Assembly: GCA_033060915.1 (NCBI GenBank)
Contig: CM065394.1
Coordinates: forward strand, 35,965,001-36,029,000
Direction: 5' to 3'
DNA: 64,000 nt
DNA from: Euryodendron excelsum
Taxonomy: Eukaryota; Streptophyta; Magnoliopsida; Ericales; Pentaphylacaceae
In this document: piece by piece, positions 36,706-48,816 of the stretch
Layout of the letters: the number at the start of each line of letters is the position of its first letter
Numbering within the stretch: the stretch's first letter is position 1
Translations under genes and position numbers: made by a program
The notes under the pieces: generated by a model
Told to the model about the DNA's origin: nothing
The model's input: only the letters and a program-made list of their open reading frames with translations
Database searches by the model: none

Positions 36706-37127
36706 ACGGACATTCTACATTGGCGGGCTAGCAGGCGCCAGAAGTGAACCGTCTGGAATTTTTGATGAGGTGTTGGTCCCCGAGATCGCCCGATCTCGGG
36801 AAGCTACCTGGATGGCGTTGGTTTCCGGGACCGCCTGGTCTGAAAAACTGCCTGGAACAATGGTGCTTAAGGCTTCAGCGGATCCTTGTGGACCCGAGAA
36901 GCAACCAGTTGACTGGATTGGAGATTGAATGGCTCGTCTTGAGCTTGCATGTGTTGTGATGTTAGAAACCGAGTCAGGTCGGGCCAGAGATTACCGAGCG
37001 GGCAAAAATGGGGTGCTTACACCTACCAATGTCTTGACCACCCAACAACACGTCGCCACATGGGCTGGTTATCATTTCCACTATTTTCCTGCAGATACTC
37101 TTGGGACCACTCTAAAAACCACGCCCG

Positions 37128-37135
37128 TATAAAAG
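37128..37135 (+). promoter_or_regulatory. TATA box of element A, 5' LTR
   Basis: TATAAAAG, followed by GGCACCTTAAACC. The same element is in the 3' LTR at 54299-54306. Confidence 0.75.
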
Positions 37136-37340
37136 GCACCTTAAACCTTCCTCCCCAATGTGTATATATAAAACCTTAGCCGAAATTCTGCATGATTGTC
37201 TCCCCAAAACCTAACTTTAACATCGGAGAGTCCTTGGCAGGCACAACACCGGTGTTCCTTTACCTAACTCCTCTTCGTAGTCAACTGGAGAAGTTCACCT
37301 TGACCTAGGAGTAGACCTTATAGGTTTACTAATCTATTAG

Positions 37341-37359
37341 TTGGCACCGTCTGTGGGAA
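37341..37359 (+). other. Primer-binding site of element A
   Basis: TTGGCACCGTCTGTGGGAA starts one base after the 5' LTR end. This word (usually TTGGCGCC...) is the common first-strand primer site of plant Tat-type gypsy elements. Confidence 0.7.
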
Positions 37360-37378
37360 TCGACTTTCCATCATTTCT

Positions 37379-38960
37379 ATGGTCTTAACTAGGTCTGGTG
37401 CTTCACATATACCACAACCAATAGAGGAACAAAGTGCGAACTGAGTTACGCCCTTGAGACTCAAATGGCCGATATAATGGCCAACATGTAGATGTTGATA
37501 ACCCAAAATCAAGAGTTACTTCGATGACTCCCCACCGCACCAAAAGGAGGTCAGCAACCTAGAGCCCCACCACGAGACGGATGGGGGAACGACGATACCG
37601 GCCTCACTAATGAAGATCTCGTCGTTCCAGACAATGGCGCGTAACCCCCAAATGACGCGTTACCACCACACAGAGTGGCCCAACCGGAGGAAGCCCACAA
37701 TCAAGCCCCAAGATCACGCATACGGCATTACCCCCAGTAAACAGAAGAGGTGGGAGACTAAATGGACAATCATCCTGTTTGAGACAAATGTATCAGAGCC
37801 CTCCAAGCCCAGTTGACAGAGGTCATGGAGGCCGTTAAGACAAAGACTCCCAATACTGTAGAGGAGTTGGTAAATAGAACTGACTCCCCTTTCACTTAGA
37901 CAGTAATGGAAGTACCCCTACCACCCAAGTTCAAGATGCCAACCCTGAAAAATGTTCGATGGAACCAAAGACCCCTTGGACCATCTCTAGACCTTTAAGG
38001 CGTTGATGCAGTTACAAGCCATTCCCGACAAGATTATGTGCAGAGCCTTCCCGATCACTCGCAAAGGAGCAGCCAAAGTGTGGTTCAATTGGATCCAACC
38101 CTCCACTATTAGTTCCTTCATCCAGCTTTGTAAGCTATTCGTAGAACACTATATTGGAGGCCAGAAGCAAAGGAAACCAGCTACCTGCCTGCTCAACGTG
38201 AAGCAGAAGAGGGAGGAGACACTTAGGGAGTTTGTCACCAGGTTCAACCTGGAAACCCTAGAAGTGGATGATGTTGATGACAATGTCGTAGTCACGACCT
38301 TCATGAGTGATTTGAGGACCCACAAGTTCTTATTCTCGTTAGCCAAGGAACCACCAAAGAGTATGGCCGACCTTATGCTCAGAGCCCAAAACCACATAAA
38401 CATGGAGAATGCCATGAATGCGAGACGTGACTACGAAGGAGACACCAACTTTTACCCCAAAAAGAAGAAGAGGCCAACTGATGACATCAAAGAAGATAAG
38501 GAAAAGAAGACCCAAAGAACTAGCAGACCAACAACCCAAACAGAGGGGGTAAGAAATTGATTTGCTGGCTTCGATCGTAACTTCACCCCCCTAACGGCGC
38601 CATTAGAGCATGTCCTGAACGAGATCAAGAACTATTCGGGCCTAAAATGGCCTGAGAGATTGAGCAGCCTTCCAGAGCAGAGAAACTAAAGGAAGTACTA
38701 CCAGTTTCACAAGGATCACAACCACAATACTGACGACTGGATTGATCTCAAGTAGCAGATCAAAAACCTGATAAGGCAGGGCCGCTTAGGAAGATTCTTG
38801 GAGGGCCAAGGGCACAGTAAACCATGTGCTGCAGAATGAAGAAGCCCAGACAAAGCCCCATAACACCAGCGCCTAATCAGAGAGATTCAGGTCATCGCCG
38901 GGGGATTTGCTGGAGGGGCAAAATCCTCATCAGTAAAAAAAAAAGTCCTGTTCAGAAAGC
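37379..38960 (+). pseudogene. Element A gag (broken)
   Basis: Frame changes and stops split the gene, with the longest open part at 38003-38560. It holds the conserved capsid block of plant gypsy gag: FPITRKGAAKVWFNW, IGGQKQRKPATCLLN, KQKREETLREFVTRFN and PPKSMADLMLRAQNHINME. A C-terminal block with FHKDHNHNTDD (about 38708-38745) corresponds to the region that usually has a CCHC-like knuckle; here the pattern is damaged. Gag would form the virus-like particle. Several in-frame stops are visible before 38003. Confidence 0.85.
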
Positions 38961-38989
38961 GAGACAACTGAAGAAGGTGTGTGCAATAG

Positions 38990-39180
38990 AAAGACCAAAC
39001 AAAAAGTCTCGCGCGAACCCCTCCGACATCGTTTTCACTGAGGAAGAGGCTACCAAACTGTGTCAACCCTATAATGATCCCCTGGTAATTAGCGTTATTA
39101 TTTCCAGTTTTCAGACAAGGCTGATTCTGATCGATAGCGGAAGTTCAACAGATATCTTGTTTTGGGAAGCATTCGAGTAG
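38990..39180 (+). pseudogene. Element A aspartic protease (broken)
   Basis: FTEEEATKLCQPYNDPLVIS followed by IDSGSSTDILF, with the catalytic DSG triad, at about 39130-39170. A stop at 39178-39180 cuts the rest; downstream protease sequence continues in other frames to about 39400. Confidence 0.85.
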
Positions 39181-39479
39181 CTGTAAATATAGAGAGAGGC
39201 CTTAAAGCCTATTGCTTCCCCCTTGGTAGCTCACGAGAGATAAAGTCACCCCCTTAGGGTCCATAGAGTTGCTCGTTACCTTGGGGGATGGACCCAACAG
39301 GCAACCAAGCTGATTAACTTTTTGGTGGTGGACTGTTCTTTAGCCTATAATGTGATCATAGGGCAAATAGCCCTAAACCAGTTCAAGGCAATAACCTCTA
39401 CCTAAGTTTGAAGTTTCCAACCAACCACGGAGTGAGGATAGTGAAAGGCAACTAAGTAACGGCGAGGGAGCGTTATATA

Positions 39480-40217
39480 GCCTCCCTTAAGGAGGACGCT
39501 GTCAAAGAAACTTTGGTGATAGAGAAGCTACAAGTAAGAGACGAAGAAGAGATCAAGAGAGGAGAACTAGTGGGAGACCTAGAAGAAGTGGACATAAGCA
39601 TTCGAGACCTAGCTGGCAGCCTAGAACAGGCCAGAGTGGTCATGATCAGGTCCGCAGCCGCAGAGCCGCTCAAGGAAGAATTGAGAATCTTCCCCAGAAG
39701 AAACGCTGACATCTTTGCTTGGACGCATGATGATATACCAGGTATCAACCCTAAGATTGCTGCCCACCACCTTAACGTTTCACCTGAAGCCATGCTAGTC
39801 AAACAAAAGAGAATGAGCTTCACCCAGAGCGCAACGAAGCCATAACCGACGAGATAGACAAGCTCGTCCAGGCTAAGTTCATTAAAAAAGCCCAATACCC
39901 AACCTAACTCTCCAACGTGATGATGGCAAAGAAGGCTAACGGGAAGTGGAGGATGTGTGTTGACTTTACAGACCTCAACAAGGCGTGCCCCAAAGACAGT
40001 TTCCCCTACCTACCATTGATCTTGTGGTAGATTCTACTACGAGTTATGAGATGCTCACGTTCATGGACCCCTTCTCGGGGTACAACCAGATCAGGATGGT
40101 TGAGAAAGACCAAGAACACATGTCCTTCATCACCAGGGGGTTATATTATTACAAAGTGATGTCATTCAGTTTGAAGAATACCAGGGCAACTTACCAACGG
40201 CTGGTCAACAGGATGTT
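39480..40217 (+). pseudogene. Element A reverse transcriptase, first part
   Basis: Conserved words in order: ELRIFPRRNADIFAWTHDDIPG, then in other frames the GKWRMCVDF and DLNKACPKDSFP blocks (39940-40010), then MLTFMDPFSGYNQI, MSFITRGLYYYKVM and RATYQRLVNRMF. At least two frame changes occur (near 39840 and 40010). Translation is cut at 40217 by insertion B2. Confidence 0.88.
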
Positions 40218-41629
40218 TGTCGCGCCTCGATTTTTGGACCAAGTCCTTTCGGCTCGAGAAAAATACGAAACTCTGTCACTAGAACTCATCCTCCTAGAAA
40301 GATGAGTGCGATTAGGTTTGAACTTGAAATCGGTTTGGCTAAGGGCTTTTTAGAAAAAATAGGAGTTGCCACCTAACTTGATTTAGGTAAGTTAGGTCAC
40401 CTAAAACTAAGTGTTAATCCAAAGATTAAACTCAAGATTTTTGAAAAAGGTTTTGAAAAACTCCCTCGAGAGAGAGTCTTTGAGAAAATAGGTTGTTTGG
40501 TAACCTTAAGAAAATTTTAAGCCCTTTCTGAAAGTAACTCCATTTTGGTCGTTCGAAAATAGAAATCTATGGTCCAGGGGTTAGTTACGTGTAGGGAAAA
40601 TATCCTAAGATCATCACCCTACCCCGCCCTTTCAGTACCTACATATCTATTCACCCTTTGTTCATTCACTAGAATAATCGGTTACCATTATCCACTTAAT
40701 ATCCACTTAATATCCACTTTAGAGTTTTTAAAAAAAATGGGATTTAGTCATCGTTTTTTGGATGAATGATGCTTGATGCAAGTTTTGGAAGAAATTTAAA
40801 AATGTGCAAGTTTTGAAGGAGTTTGAAATAGAAACTTTGAATTGATTGAAATTTTTGAAAAGGGGATTGGAGTTGAAATAGAAGTTATGACCGCACTATT
40901 TTAGATTGCCTACGTATCTCATTAGACAAGAATCAAGTCATTCGTAGTTCGGGCAAGAGCCCGATGAAAAATAGGCATAGTAGGGCCTTTGGAATGTTTG
41001 AAGACACTTTATGGTCTTTGGAATGGTTTGAAGACACTTTGTGGTCTTTGAAAAAATGATTTGAGAATTTTGATTTGAAGTTAAATGTTGGAGTGTTTTT
41101 GGAATAGAACTTAAAGGTTTTTGAAAAACGCTCTGGAAATAGGGTTTTGAAGTGTTTTGAAATATTTTTGGAACAACTCGAGGGAGTTTTGGAAGTGCTT
41201 TGAAATAACTCAAGAGAGTTTTGAAAATGTTTTGAAGTCTTATTTTGAAAACCTTAGAAGTAGGGTTTTGAAGTGTTTTAATAAACTTGTCTTCGAAAAC
41301 CTTTTGAAAATGGTTTTTGAAAATACCTAGGGATTTGAAACTCAAATATAGACAACCTTGAAAGTTGAACTTAATGTATCACCTTCCCTTGAAATCCCTA
41401 ACCATAAAAGGGGTAGGGACACTTTAGGGTTGTGAGTTCTTGAAAATATTTTTGGAAATTATTTAAAGATAGAATGTAGGAGTATTAGAAAAGGTTATGA
41501 AGTTGGTTTTTTGAAATCTTAAGAGAGTAGGAGGTTTTGGAAAAATGCGTTATGAGAATAGTTTTGAATTGAAAGACCATTTGAAAAGGAGTCCTTGAAT
41601 TGGAACTTTGAAGCGTACTAACCTAGGTT

Positions 41630-41955
41630 GGGTTAGCCTAAGATTAACTAACTCGGGTTTGGTTAGTCCTAGGGTTAAGGTGACCTAGGGTTAATCAACT
41701 AGGGTTAGGTCAACCTAGGGTTGGACAACTAGGGTCAAGTTAACTTAAGGCTGGATTGAACTAGAGTTAACTAACTAGGGTTAGGTTAACCTAGGGTCAA
41801 GGTGGCCTAGGGTAAACTAACTCGGGCTAGATTAATCTAGGGTCAAGGTGGCCTAGGGTTAACTAACTTGGGTTAGGTTAATCTAAGGTTAGGCAACTAT
41901 GGTCAAGTTAACCTAGGGTTGGGTAACTAAGGTCAAGTTAACCTAGGGTTGGATT
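41630..41955 (+). repeat. Degenerate tandem array in B2
   Basis: Words AACTAGGGTTAGGT, AACCTAGGGTTG and GGTCAAGTTAAC recur without strict 30-bp spacing; this is the counterpart of the regular array in B1. Confidence 0.7.
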
Positions 41956-44070
41956 GGAAGATGGTTTTGAAAGGTGGTTTTATGAATTTTTTAAAAGAGT
42001 TTTGGAAAACAAATCATGTTATGCAACAGACTTTGGTAAACAACCCTTTTTAAAGATCATTTCCATGAAAATTGACTCTAGTTAAATATATGGTTTATAT
42101 GGTTGATGCGTGAAAACTTTTTCAAAGAAGGTTTCCTTTAGGATCATTATAAGCTTTATCTTGAAAGGAAATCAATACAATAATGACAACCTTTTGGAAA
42201 ATCATTTTTAATGCAAAAGTGAAGGGAATGAACTTTTAAAAATCATTTTTTTGAGAAGAAAATTTAGAAAATCATTTTTAAAGGAAACCATTCTAACAAG
42301 TTAGAGCTCCTATAACTAATATACAAGAGAAACTACTCAAGAGATAGTTCTATGGGACCATTCCAACTACTAAACTTGAGAGAATAACAACCTTAGAAAT
42401 TAGTGAGTTTGAAAAGCATTTTCATAGAAGAATAAAAGGAGAAGGGAACCATTATAATAATTTAGAGCTCTTATGGCCAATGTAAAGGGAAACCACTCAA
42501 GAGCGGGTTCCATGGGGCCATTCCAACCACTAAACTTAAGAGAATAACAACCTTAGAAATTAAAGAATTTAAAAAGCATTTTTATGCAAGTTGGAATGCA
42601 AGGGTGCAAAAATGTGAGTTAGGGGTTAATGGGAAGATTTTCTAAGGCATGATTACCTAGGGTCTCATTCTAAGCTTCAAGGGACCAACTCTTAGAATAT
42701 TGAGCTTGAAAATGGCATGAAAATGAGAATAGTGTAAGTTTTGAAAAATATGATTATAAACATGAAAATAAAACTAAGCACACAAAACATGAATAAGACA
42801 GCAATATGCAAAGGGAGTCATAAATTCATACAAGACTTTAGGCTACACCATATAATCAAGGGGCTCCAAGGTCATACCATCTTAAAGTAGGCTAGTGAGA
42901 GATCCCCCCACACGGTGGCTTTCACTAACTTTCCTCTAGACATGAACTAAGAGCTCTCTTGCTCCAAGCATACAAGAAAGGGGGGTATAAGATGGGGATT
43001 AAAGTAGAGAATAGCCTAAGTAGGCTAGAAGGCAGAAGAAAGGAGTGAGGGAAGACAAGAATATAAAAGAAATATTACCTTTTGCCTTCAATACTCTTCC
43101 AATCTTCTATGGATGTTTTGACTTGAGCTAGGAGGGCTTTAAGTATGCTTGAGGGGCTGGAAGGAGGTATTCTATGGCATGAGAGGTTATGTAGGTGAAT
43201 CGAATGGGTTAAGGGGAGGTGGAATCTCGCCTAGGTGTTTGAGGCATGGGATGTATATAAGAATTCAAGATTTTGGAGCAGTTTTTACAGAGTTTCGCTA
43301 TCAATTTCGATTCTTGAATATGCAAAGGGGAAGGCCTGTATTTATAGGCAATTTGGGAGAAGCTTGGCACATGTGGTACATACACTTTGACAAAATTTGC
43401 CCTGGCACATGTGGTACATGGACTTCGGCAAAATTTGCCTTGCAAATGCGCCAATACTGTTCCATTGGCAGAATGCCACGTGGCACCTAATGTACTGGTT
43501 AAATCTTGATGGTTAACCGAAATTTGGCCAATCTGATCAAAATCTGGGCGCATGTAGTATACGCTTCATCACCGGGAGTGTTCGTTTAAATTTTGCCTCG
43601 ATAATTAAGCCAACCGAGAAGGTTTCGAAGGAATTGGTTGCATCCACGATGTTCTCCTGGGGTTTCTCGTGAACTTCCGTGCTTTTGAAAAGTTTAAATG
43701 GTGTTCAGAAGTGTGAGATATCGTCTCGGGAAGTATGCATAAAATCGCATGTCGGTGGAGCATCTGTGATACGCTCTGTGGGAGTTCAAAAGTGACTGTT
43801 TGCGAACCACGCGATAAGGGACTTCGGGGAGCAATCTATCCGATCGAGCTGTATCGATGGAAAGACCTATGGATGAGCTTATGGGAATTTATCAGTTTAC
43901 GCATTTCTCAAGTCATTTAACGGTGCGTTATAACCAGGGAATCATAAGAAAAGGCAATTTTGACGGAGCGTCTGTGAGACGCTCCAGGGAACCTTTATTG
44001 AGTCAGGGGTGTTTAGTGTCGCAAGGTCCTTTTTAGGTTAAACAAGGGTGTGTGACAAGACCCACCGTTT

Positions 44071-45926
44071 TGTTGAGTCAAGGTTGATCCCCATGTTGAT
44101 TTTGATGATAACAAAACCATGTGGTTGTTATCTAATGATTTCACTTAAGTGTGCAGATTAGATTATATTCATTTGATAACAAGAAAATATTTGAGCTGAT
44201 TGGTTAAGTATCCAACAAGAAGATTATTTAGGTAATCTTATTTTCAAAGAGTTTGAAGCTGTTCAAGGAGTTCAACAAGTATTGAAAAGAAGGATGCAAA
44301 CAACTAAAGATCTTATGAAAATTCAAGAATTTATTCACTATGAAGACCCTTGATCCTCATGGCTATATCAAATCCACTGAAGTATCAATTGCATAAAAAA
44401 GGGGGAGCAAAAGCTTGTATGCTCTGAAGCATAAAGCACAAAAGAAAAGGGGAGTAAGTTTCTACTTAACACATTGGAAGATATTGAAGAACTTGTGTTG
44501 AAAAGATTGTCAAGAAGGATCAAAGGTTGATGAAGTATGATGAGTTGATACATTCAGTAATCTCATAGTTACAACCTCAGTTAAACGATTCTTACAAGAC
44601 ATAGAAGCTCACCTTGAAGATTTGAAGATGTCTTGCAAGTATTGATAAAAAATCACAAGACTTGGAAACTTCATTGAAGATTATGTTGAAGTATTGACTA
44701 GATGAAAGAAGCTATAGAAGAAATTAAGTTGATGAAGATCAAGCAAAGAAATTGAAGAAGTTCAAATAAGCATGAAAGATTAATTCAAGAAAAGAGATCT
44801 CAAGTCTTGGAAGCTCTCTTGAAGATTTTGAAGAAGACTTAGATCAATGGATGAAGTCATGGTAATTGAAGAGCTCTACATGTAATCAAAAGTGTATTGA
44901 TTTCATCTTGAAGAGTTGAAGGTGTTCTTTAAGTCAACATGCCTTGAAGAAGTTTTTTCAAGCCTTAGAAACCTTAGTTGGATGATCCTTAAAGAGCTTG
45001 AAGATATTGAAGAAGATTGAAGAAGTATTGCAAAAGTTAAGGATTTTCCTAAAAAGAGTCGACTCATTCAAACAGAGGTTAAAAATGTTGATGGAAATCA
45101 AAAGAGTAGACCCCTGCTTAAAAAGAGTCGACTCAGTTAAGGTAACGACTATATTTTTGAACGTTATACTCCGCCGTTTTCGTATCAAATGGTCTCCCAT
45201 CCATCTCCAACGGCTATAAGCAACTCAAGGCTATATATACAAGATCCCCAACACATATATGATGATGAAGAACAAGAAGAACATGAGAAGAATACAAGAT
45301 TAAGTGCTACAAAGTGATTTTTCATCTTCTACATCTTATACTTTGTTTTTATTCATTTGAGGGGTTTTTGAGTGAGCTAAAAATTTGTTTGTCTACTCTT
45401 TGAGAGAGAGTTATTCATTGTACAACCTTCATCTATTATTGGATTGGTTTGTAAACTTGTGAGTTTGAGTGTTCTTGAGAAAAACACTTGTGAGTTTGAG
45501 TGTAGCTTGGGAAAAACACTTGTAAGTTTGAGTGAAACTTGGATAAAATCACTCGTAAGTTTGAGAGAAGCTTGGACAAAATCTCTTGGGTTTTGAGAGT
45601 TTGGGGAAGAGCTCTTGTAAGAGTGAGCTAGGCACTTGGAGAAAAACTAGCAGCTGTGTAAGGAAAGTTTACATAATGGAATACCTTCGAGAGGATCGAG
45701 GAAGAGATGACGTAGGCAAGGTTTGGCCGAACCTCTATATATCTGGTGTTCTTCATCTCTTTACTCATATTACTTCCTTGCATTACATCTTATTGTTTGC
45801 TTGCTTGGTTATTAGTTTGATTGCTCACTGCTACATTGCTTAAATTGTTTTTAGTTGTATTGTTTGATATAAATTTCATAAAACCCAATTCAGCCCCCTC
45901 TCTTGGGTTACCTACTTGGGCCAACA
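44071..45926 (+). mobile_element. C: copia-like solo LTR (1856 bp) in B2
   Basis: Starts TGTTGAGTCAAGG and ends GGGCCAACA. Flanks CGTTT (44066-44070) and CGTTC (45927-45931) look like a 5-bp duplication with one change. The GTTGATTTTGATGATAACAA start and the CAATTCAGCCCCCTCTCTTGG tail (in two parts: CAATTCAGCCCCC, TCTCTTGG) are typical of SIRE/Maximus-type copia LTRs. The interior has no reading frame I recognise; the ORF 45586-45843 is probably chance. Confidence 0.7.
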
Positions 45927-46860
45927 CGTTCAATATTACAGGATCGGTGTAGTTTCCGGGGAGTGTTCAGGTTATCAGGGGCAAAATGGTCATTTTGGCC
46001 GAGTTTGGTTAAAAATGGCCAGGAATGAATCGAAGTGTTATGTTAAGCGTGTTGTGTCATTCAGTGGTGATCCCAGGAGAGTCTTTCACTGTTCGATGGA
46101 ATTTATGTAGTACTGGGGCGTTCATGGGCAAAACGGTCATTTTAACTCGAGTTAGTTGAAATGGGACCGAAATTGGACAGAATGGCGTGCGGAGTACGCA
46201 TAAATGCTTAGTAGCACTTTGGAAGGGTGGACTTAAAATTTTGAGGGATTTTGAACTTTCTCAAAATGTGCATGGAGGCCCAAGGGGCAGGTTTGACCAT
46301 TTTTCACCGAGTCGGGCTAGTAGGCGTCAGTATTAACCTAGGTGTTGGTTCTCGAGACTGCCTAGTCTCGAAAAACTACTTGTTCGGTGTTGGTCCTTGA
46401 GACCGCCCGGTCTCAGAGAGTTACCTGTAGGGTGGTGTTGGTTCCTGAAAATGTCTGGTCTCAAAAAGCTACCTGCGATGGTAGTGTTGGTCTCCAATAA
46501 TGTCTGGTCTCGGAGAACCACCAAATGAAGAACATTCTATATTGGCGGGCTAGCAGGCGCCAGAAGTGAACCATCTAAAATTTGATAAAGTGTTGGTCCC
46601 CGAGATCGCCCGATCTCAGGAAGCTACCTAAATGGCATTGGTTCCCGAGACCACCAGGTCTCGGAAAGCTGCTTGGAATGTCTAGGGGCATGATGGTGTT
46701 TATGGTTTTAGTAGGACCTTATGGGCCCGGGAAGCGATTAGTTGACTGGATTGGAGTTCGAAAGACCTGTCCTGGGCTTGCATGTGCTGTGATGTTTGAA
46801 AAATGGGTTCAGTCGGGCCGGAGACTGCCGAGCAGACAAAAATGGGGTGCTTACAATGTT

Positions 46861-47290
46861 CAAGTCCTAGATCGGTAGGAATGTGGAGGTCTCTGTCAAT
46901 GACATTTTGGTCAAGAGTAAGTGGGAAATTAACCACCTGAAGGAAACTTTTCAAACCCTTAGGGCCTACAATAAGAAGCTGAATCCTGCCAAGTGCGCGT
47001 TTGGGGTAGCGTCAGGAAAGTTCCTGGGGTTCATGACCTCATAGAGGGAGATAGAAGCCAACCCAAAAAAAGTCAGTACAATACTGGGAATGCAAGCACC
47101 AAAGACAATAAAAGATTTTCAAAAGTTAGCAGGCATAGTGGCAGCCCTGAATCGATTCATTTCTAGGTCCACTGACAAATGCCTCTTTTTCTTCGAGGCA
47201 CTAAGAAAAGTATTCCAGTGGACTGGTGAATGTGAGGAAGCCTTTCAGTAGTTAAAGCAGTATTTGGGCTCAGTTCCTCTGCTTAGCTGA
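46861..47290 (+). pseudogene. Element A reverse transcriptase, second part
   Basis: Continues the block cut by B2: VEVSVNDILVKSK at about 46884-46922, where the usual catalytic YVDD is SVND, so the second metal-binding position is changed. It is followed by HLKETFQTLRAYNKKLNPAKC and the thumb region to about 47250. An in-frame stop lies near 47041. Confidence 0.85.
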
Positions 47291-47700
47291 ACAGTCACTA
47301 GAGAGGAACTTTATCTCTACTTGGCTGTTTCGACAACAGCAGTGAGCTCAGCTCTCGTCCGAGAAGACCAAGGGATCCAGAAACCGATCTACTACACCAG
47401 CAGGGCCCTCAGGGGAGCAGAGAAGAGATACCTGAGGATCGAGTTGCTCACTTTTACTCTAGTAACATCAGCACGGAGGCTCAGGCCCTACTTCTAGGTG
47501 CACCCCATTGTGGTCTTGACCGACTAACCCCTCAAGAAAGTTATGCACAAGTTTGAAACTTCAAGGCACCTCATGAAGTGGTCAGTAAAGCTCAGTCAGT
47601 TTGATATTCAGTACAGATCACAAGTGGCTATCAAAAGACATGCAGTAATAAATTTCATTGCAGAATTCATAGCCCCCCCCCCCCCAACCCCCTACAACAA
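47290..47700 (+). pseudogene. Element A RNase H (first copy, broken)
   Basis: LYLYLAVSTTAVSSALVRE, IYYTSRALRGAEKRYL and the block ending QFDIQYRSQ are the standard gypsy RNase H signatures. Stops near 47493 and 47525 interrupt it. It would degrade the RNA template. Confidence 0.85.
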
Positions 47701-47729
47701 CCCACCCGAGGTAGACGATATAGAGAACC

Positions 47730-48780
47730 ATTGGATATCGAATGTTGATGGTTCCTTCACCAAACAGTCAAGCGGGGGCAGGCATTGTTCTTATCACCTC
47801 AGATGGTCACAAAGTAGAGTATGCTCTCAGGTTCAAGTTTTCAGCCACCAATAAGGAAGTAGAATATGAGGCCCTTATAGCTGGGCTTTTATGGGTACAT
47901 ATTGGGCTGGTCGAGCTAGGTTCGAGCTGGGCCTGCACTACATAATAACAACTATCATTGTGGCCCGAGGCCAACCTAGCCTTACCTTAGGCCTAATATC
48001 ATTCTCCCAAGCCCGCCCAAAAATTAAACTAAATAGTCCAAGCCTGCCCATCTGGCCCGAACTATTGGCAATAAGCATATCAATCTTCAGTTCTTTGTAT
48101 AAATTTTTTAAAAAAATGATGAACAAAGTGCACTACACTTTTTGACGTTTAAGACAATGGAGATGTGGGGAAGGTATAAAAAATAGTTGTTATTTTGAAA
48201 ACAGTTGTCATTTTGGAAATCGAATTGAATAAATTATTCTTGAATGCAATAAATTATTTGTTGCTGTTGGAGAACCCATTAGCAAGGCCACGGCTGGCTA
48301 CAGCTAAACACGTGGGTAATGGTGATTTCTAGTTTGGTTGGTAGATGGGTCATTAAAATAAATATTTAATGATCGGGCAGGCCCGGGCTACAAATCTTCA
48401 TCCCAGGCCTAGCTTGAAAAATAATCAAACTTAAAAATTTTGCCTAGCCCAGCCATACGGGCTCAAATATTAATCGCAATCCCTAAAATATTCGGGGCGG
48501 ACTGGGCAGGCTTCTTGGGCTTGCAGGCTTATATCCACCCCTACTGGGCTTCGGATAGCTCGAAGAATGGGGGCAGAGTAGGTAACAGTCAGGGGGGACT
48601 CACAACTTGTGATCGAGTAGATCGAGGGAGAATATGAAGCAAAGGGAAAAAAGATGAAGGAATATTGCCAAATGGCTAGAGGCTTAGCCAGGAAATTCTC
48701 CAAGGTATTGCTCCAAAGAATCCCCAGACTAGACAACAAAGAGGTCGCCCGATTAGCAAAATAGCATCATCAGAGCAGCT
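47730..48780 (+). pseudogene. Element A second (archaeal-type) RNase H, split
   Basis: [12 protein letters not shown] followed in another frame by [20 protein letters not shown] and [14 protein letters not shown] is the extra RNase H found between RNase H and integrase in Tat-lineage elements. It is cut at 47888/48552 by a hAT-like insertion and resumes with VTVRGDSQL near 48575-48610. Frame changes and stops are present. Confidence 0.8.
47889..48543. mobile_element. hAT-like non-autonomous element (655 bp)
   Basis: Flanked by an exact 8-bp direct repeat CTGGGCTT (47881-47888 and 48544-48551), the hAT target size. Removing the element restores continuity of the second RNase H. The right end, in reverse complement, begins TAGGGGTGGATATAAGCC, a common hAT terminal word; the left end TTATGGGTACATATTGGGC is an imperfect match. 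Internal GGGC/GCCC words are frequent. No coding sequence. Confidence 0.7.
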
Positions 48781-48816
48781 TAACCCTAAAGCATCTGAAC
48801 CCCAGAAGTTAATATT

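Larger units (their letters stand above)
32126..37021 (+). mobile_element. B1: 4896-bp solo LTR or coding-free element
   Basis: Begins TGTCGCATCC and ends GCTTACA, flanked by an exact 5-bp duplication CCTAC (32121-32125, 37022-37026). No gag-pol remnant and no terminal direct repeat inside, so a solo LTR is the simplest reading; Ogre/Tat-type elements have LTRs this long. The word string GACCGCACCATTTCAGGTTG with GGCGAGAATCAGGTCATTCG (about 32790-32840) is shared with B2. It holds a 30-bp tandem array, repeated hairpins, a TATTTATA element (35199-35206) and a 49-bp array near its end. Confidence 0.7.
31726..37339 (+). repeat. 5' LTR of element A, split by B1
   Basis: 31726-32125 matches the first part of the 3' LTR and 37027-37339 matches its remainder; B1 sits between. 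The second part carries TATAAAAG at 37128-37135 and ends at ...CTATTA before the primer site. Confidence 0.85.
40218..46855 (+). mobile_element. B2: second copy of the B element, carrying insertion C
   Basis: Starts TGTCGCGCCTCG and ends GGTGCTTACA, flanked by an exact 5-bp duplication ATGTT (40213-40217 and 46856-46860). It is collinear with B1 over most of its length (same start, TATTTATA, hairpins and end) but differs visibly and has a degenerate 30-bp array. Without C and its duplication it is about 4.78 kb. No coding sequence is visible. It splits the reverse transcriptase of A, so A could not transpose after this event. Confidence 0.75.
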
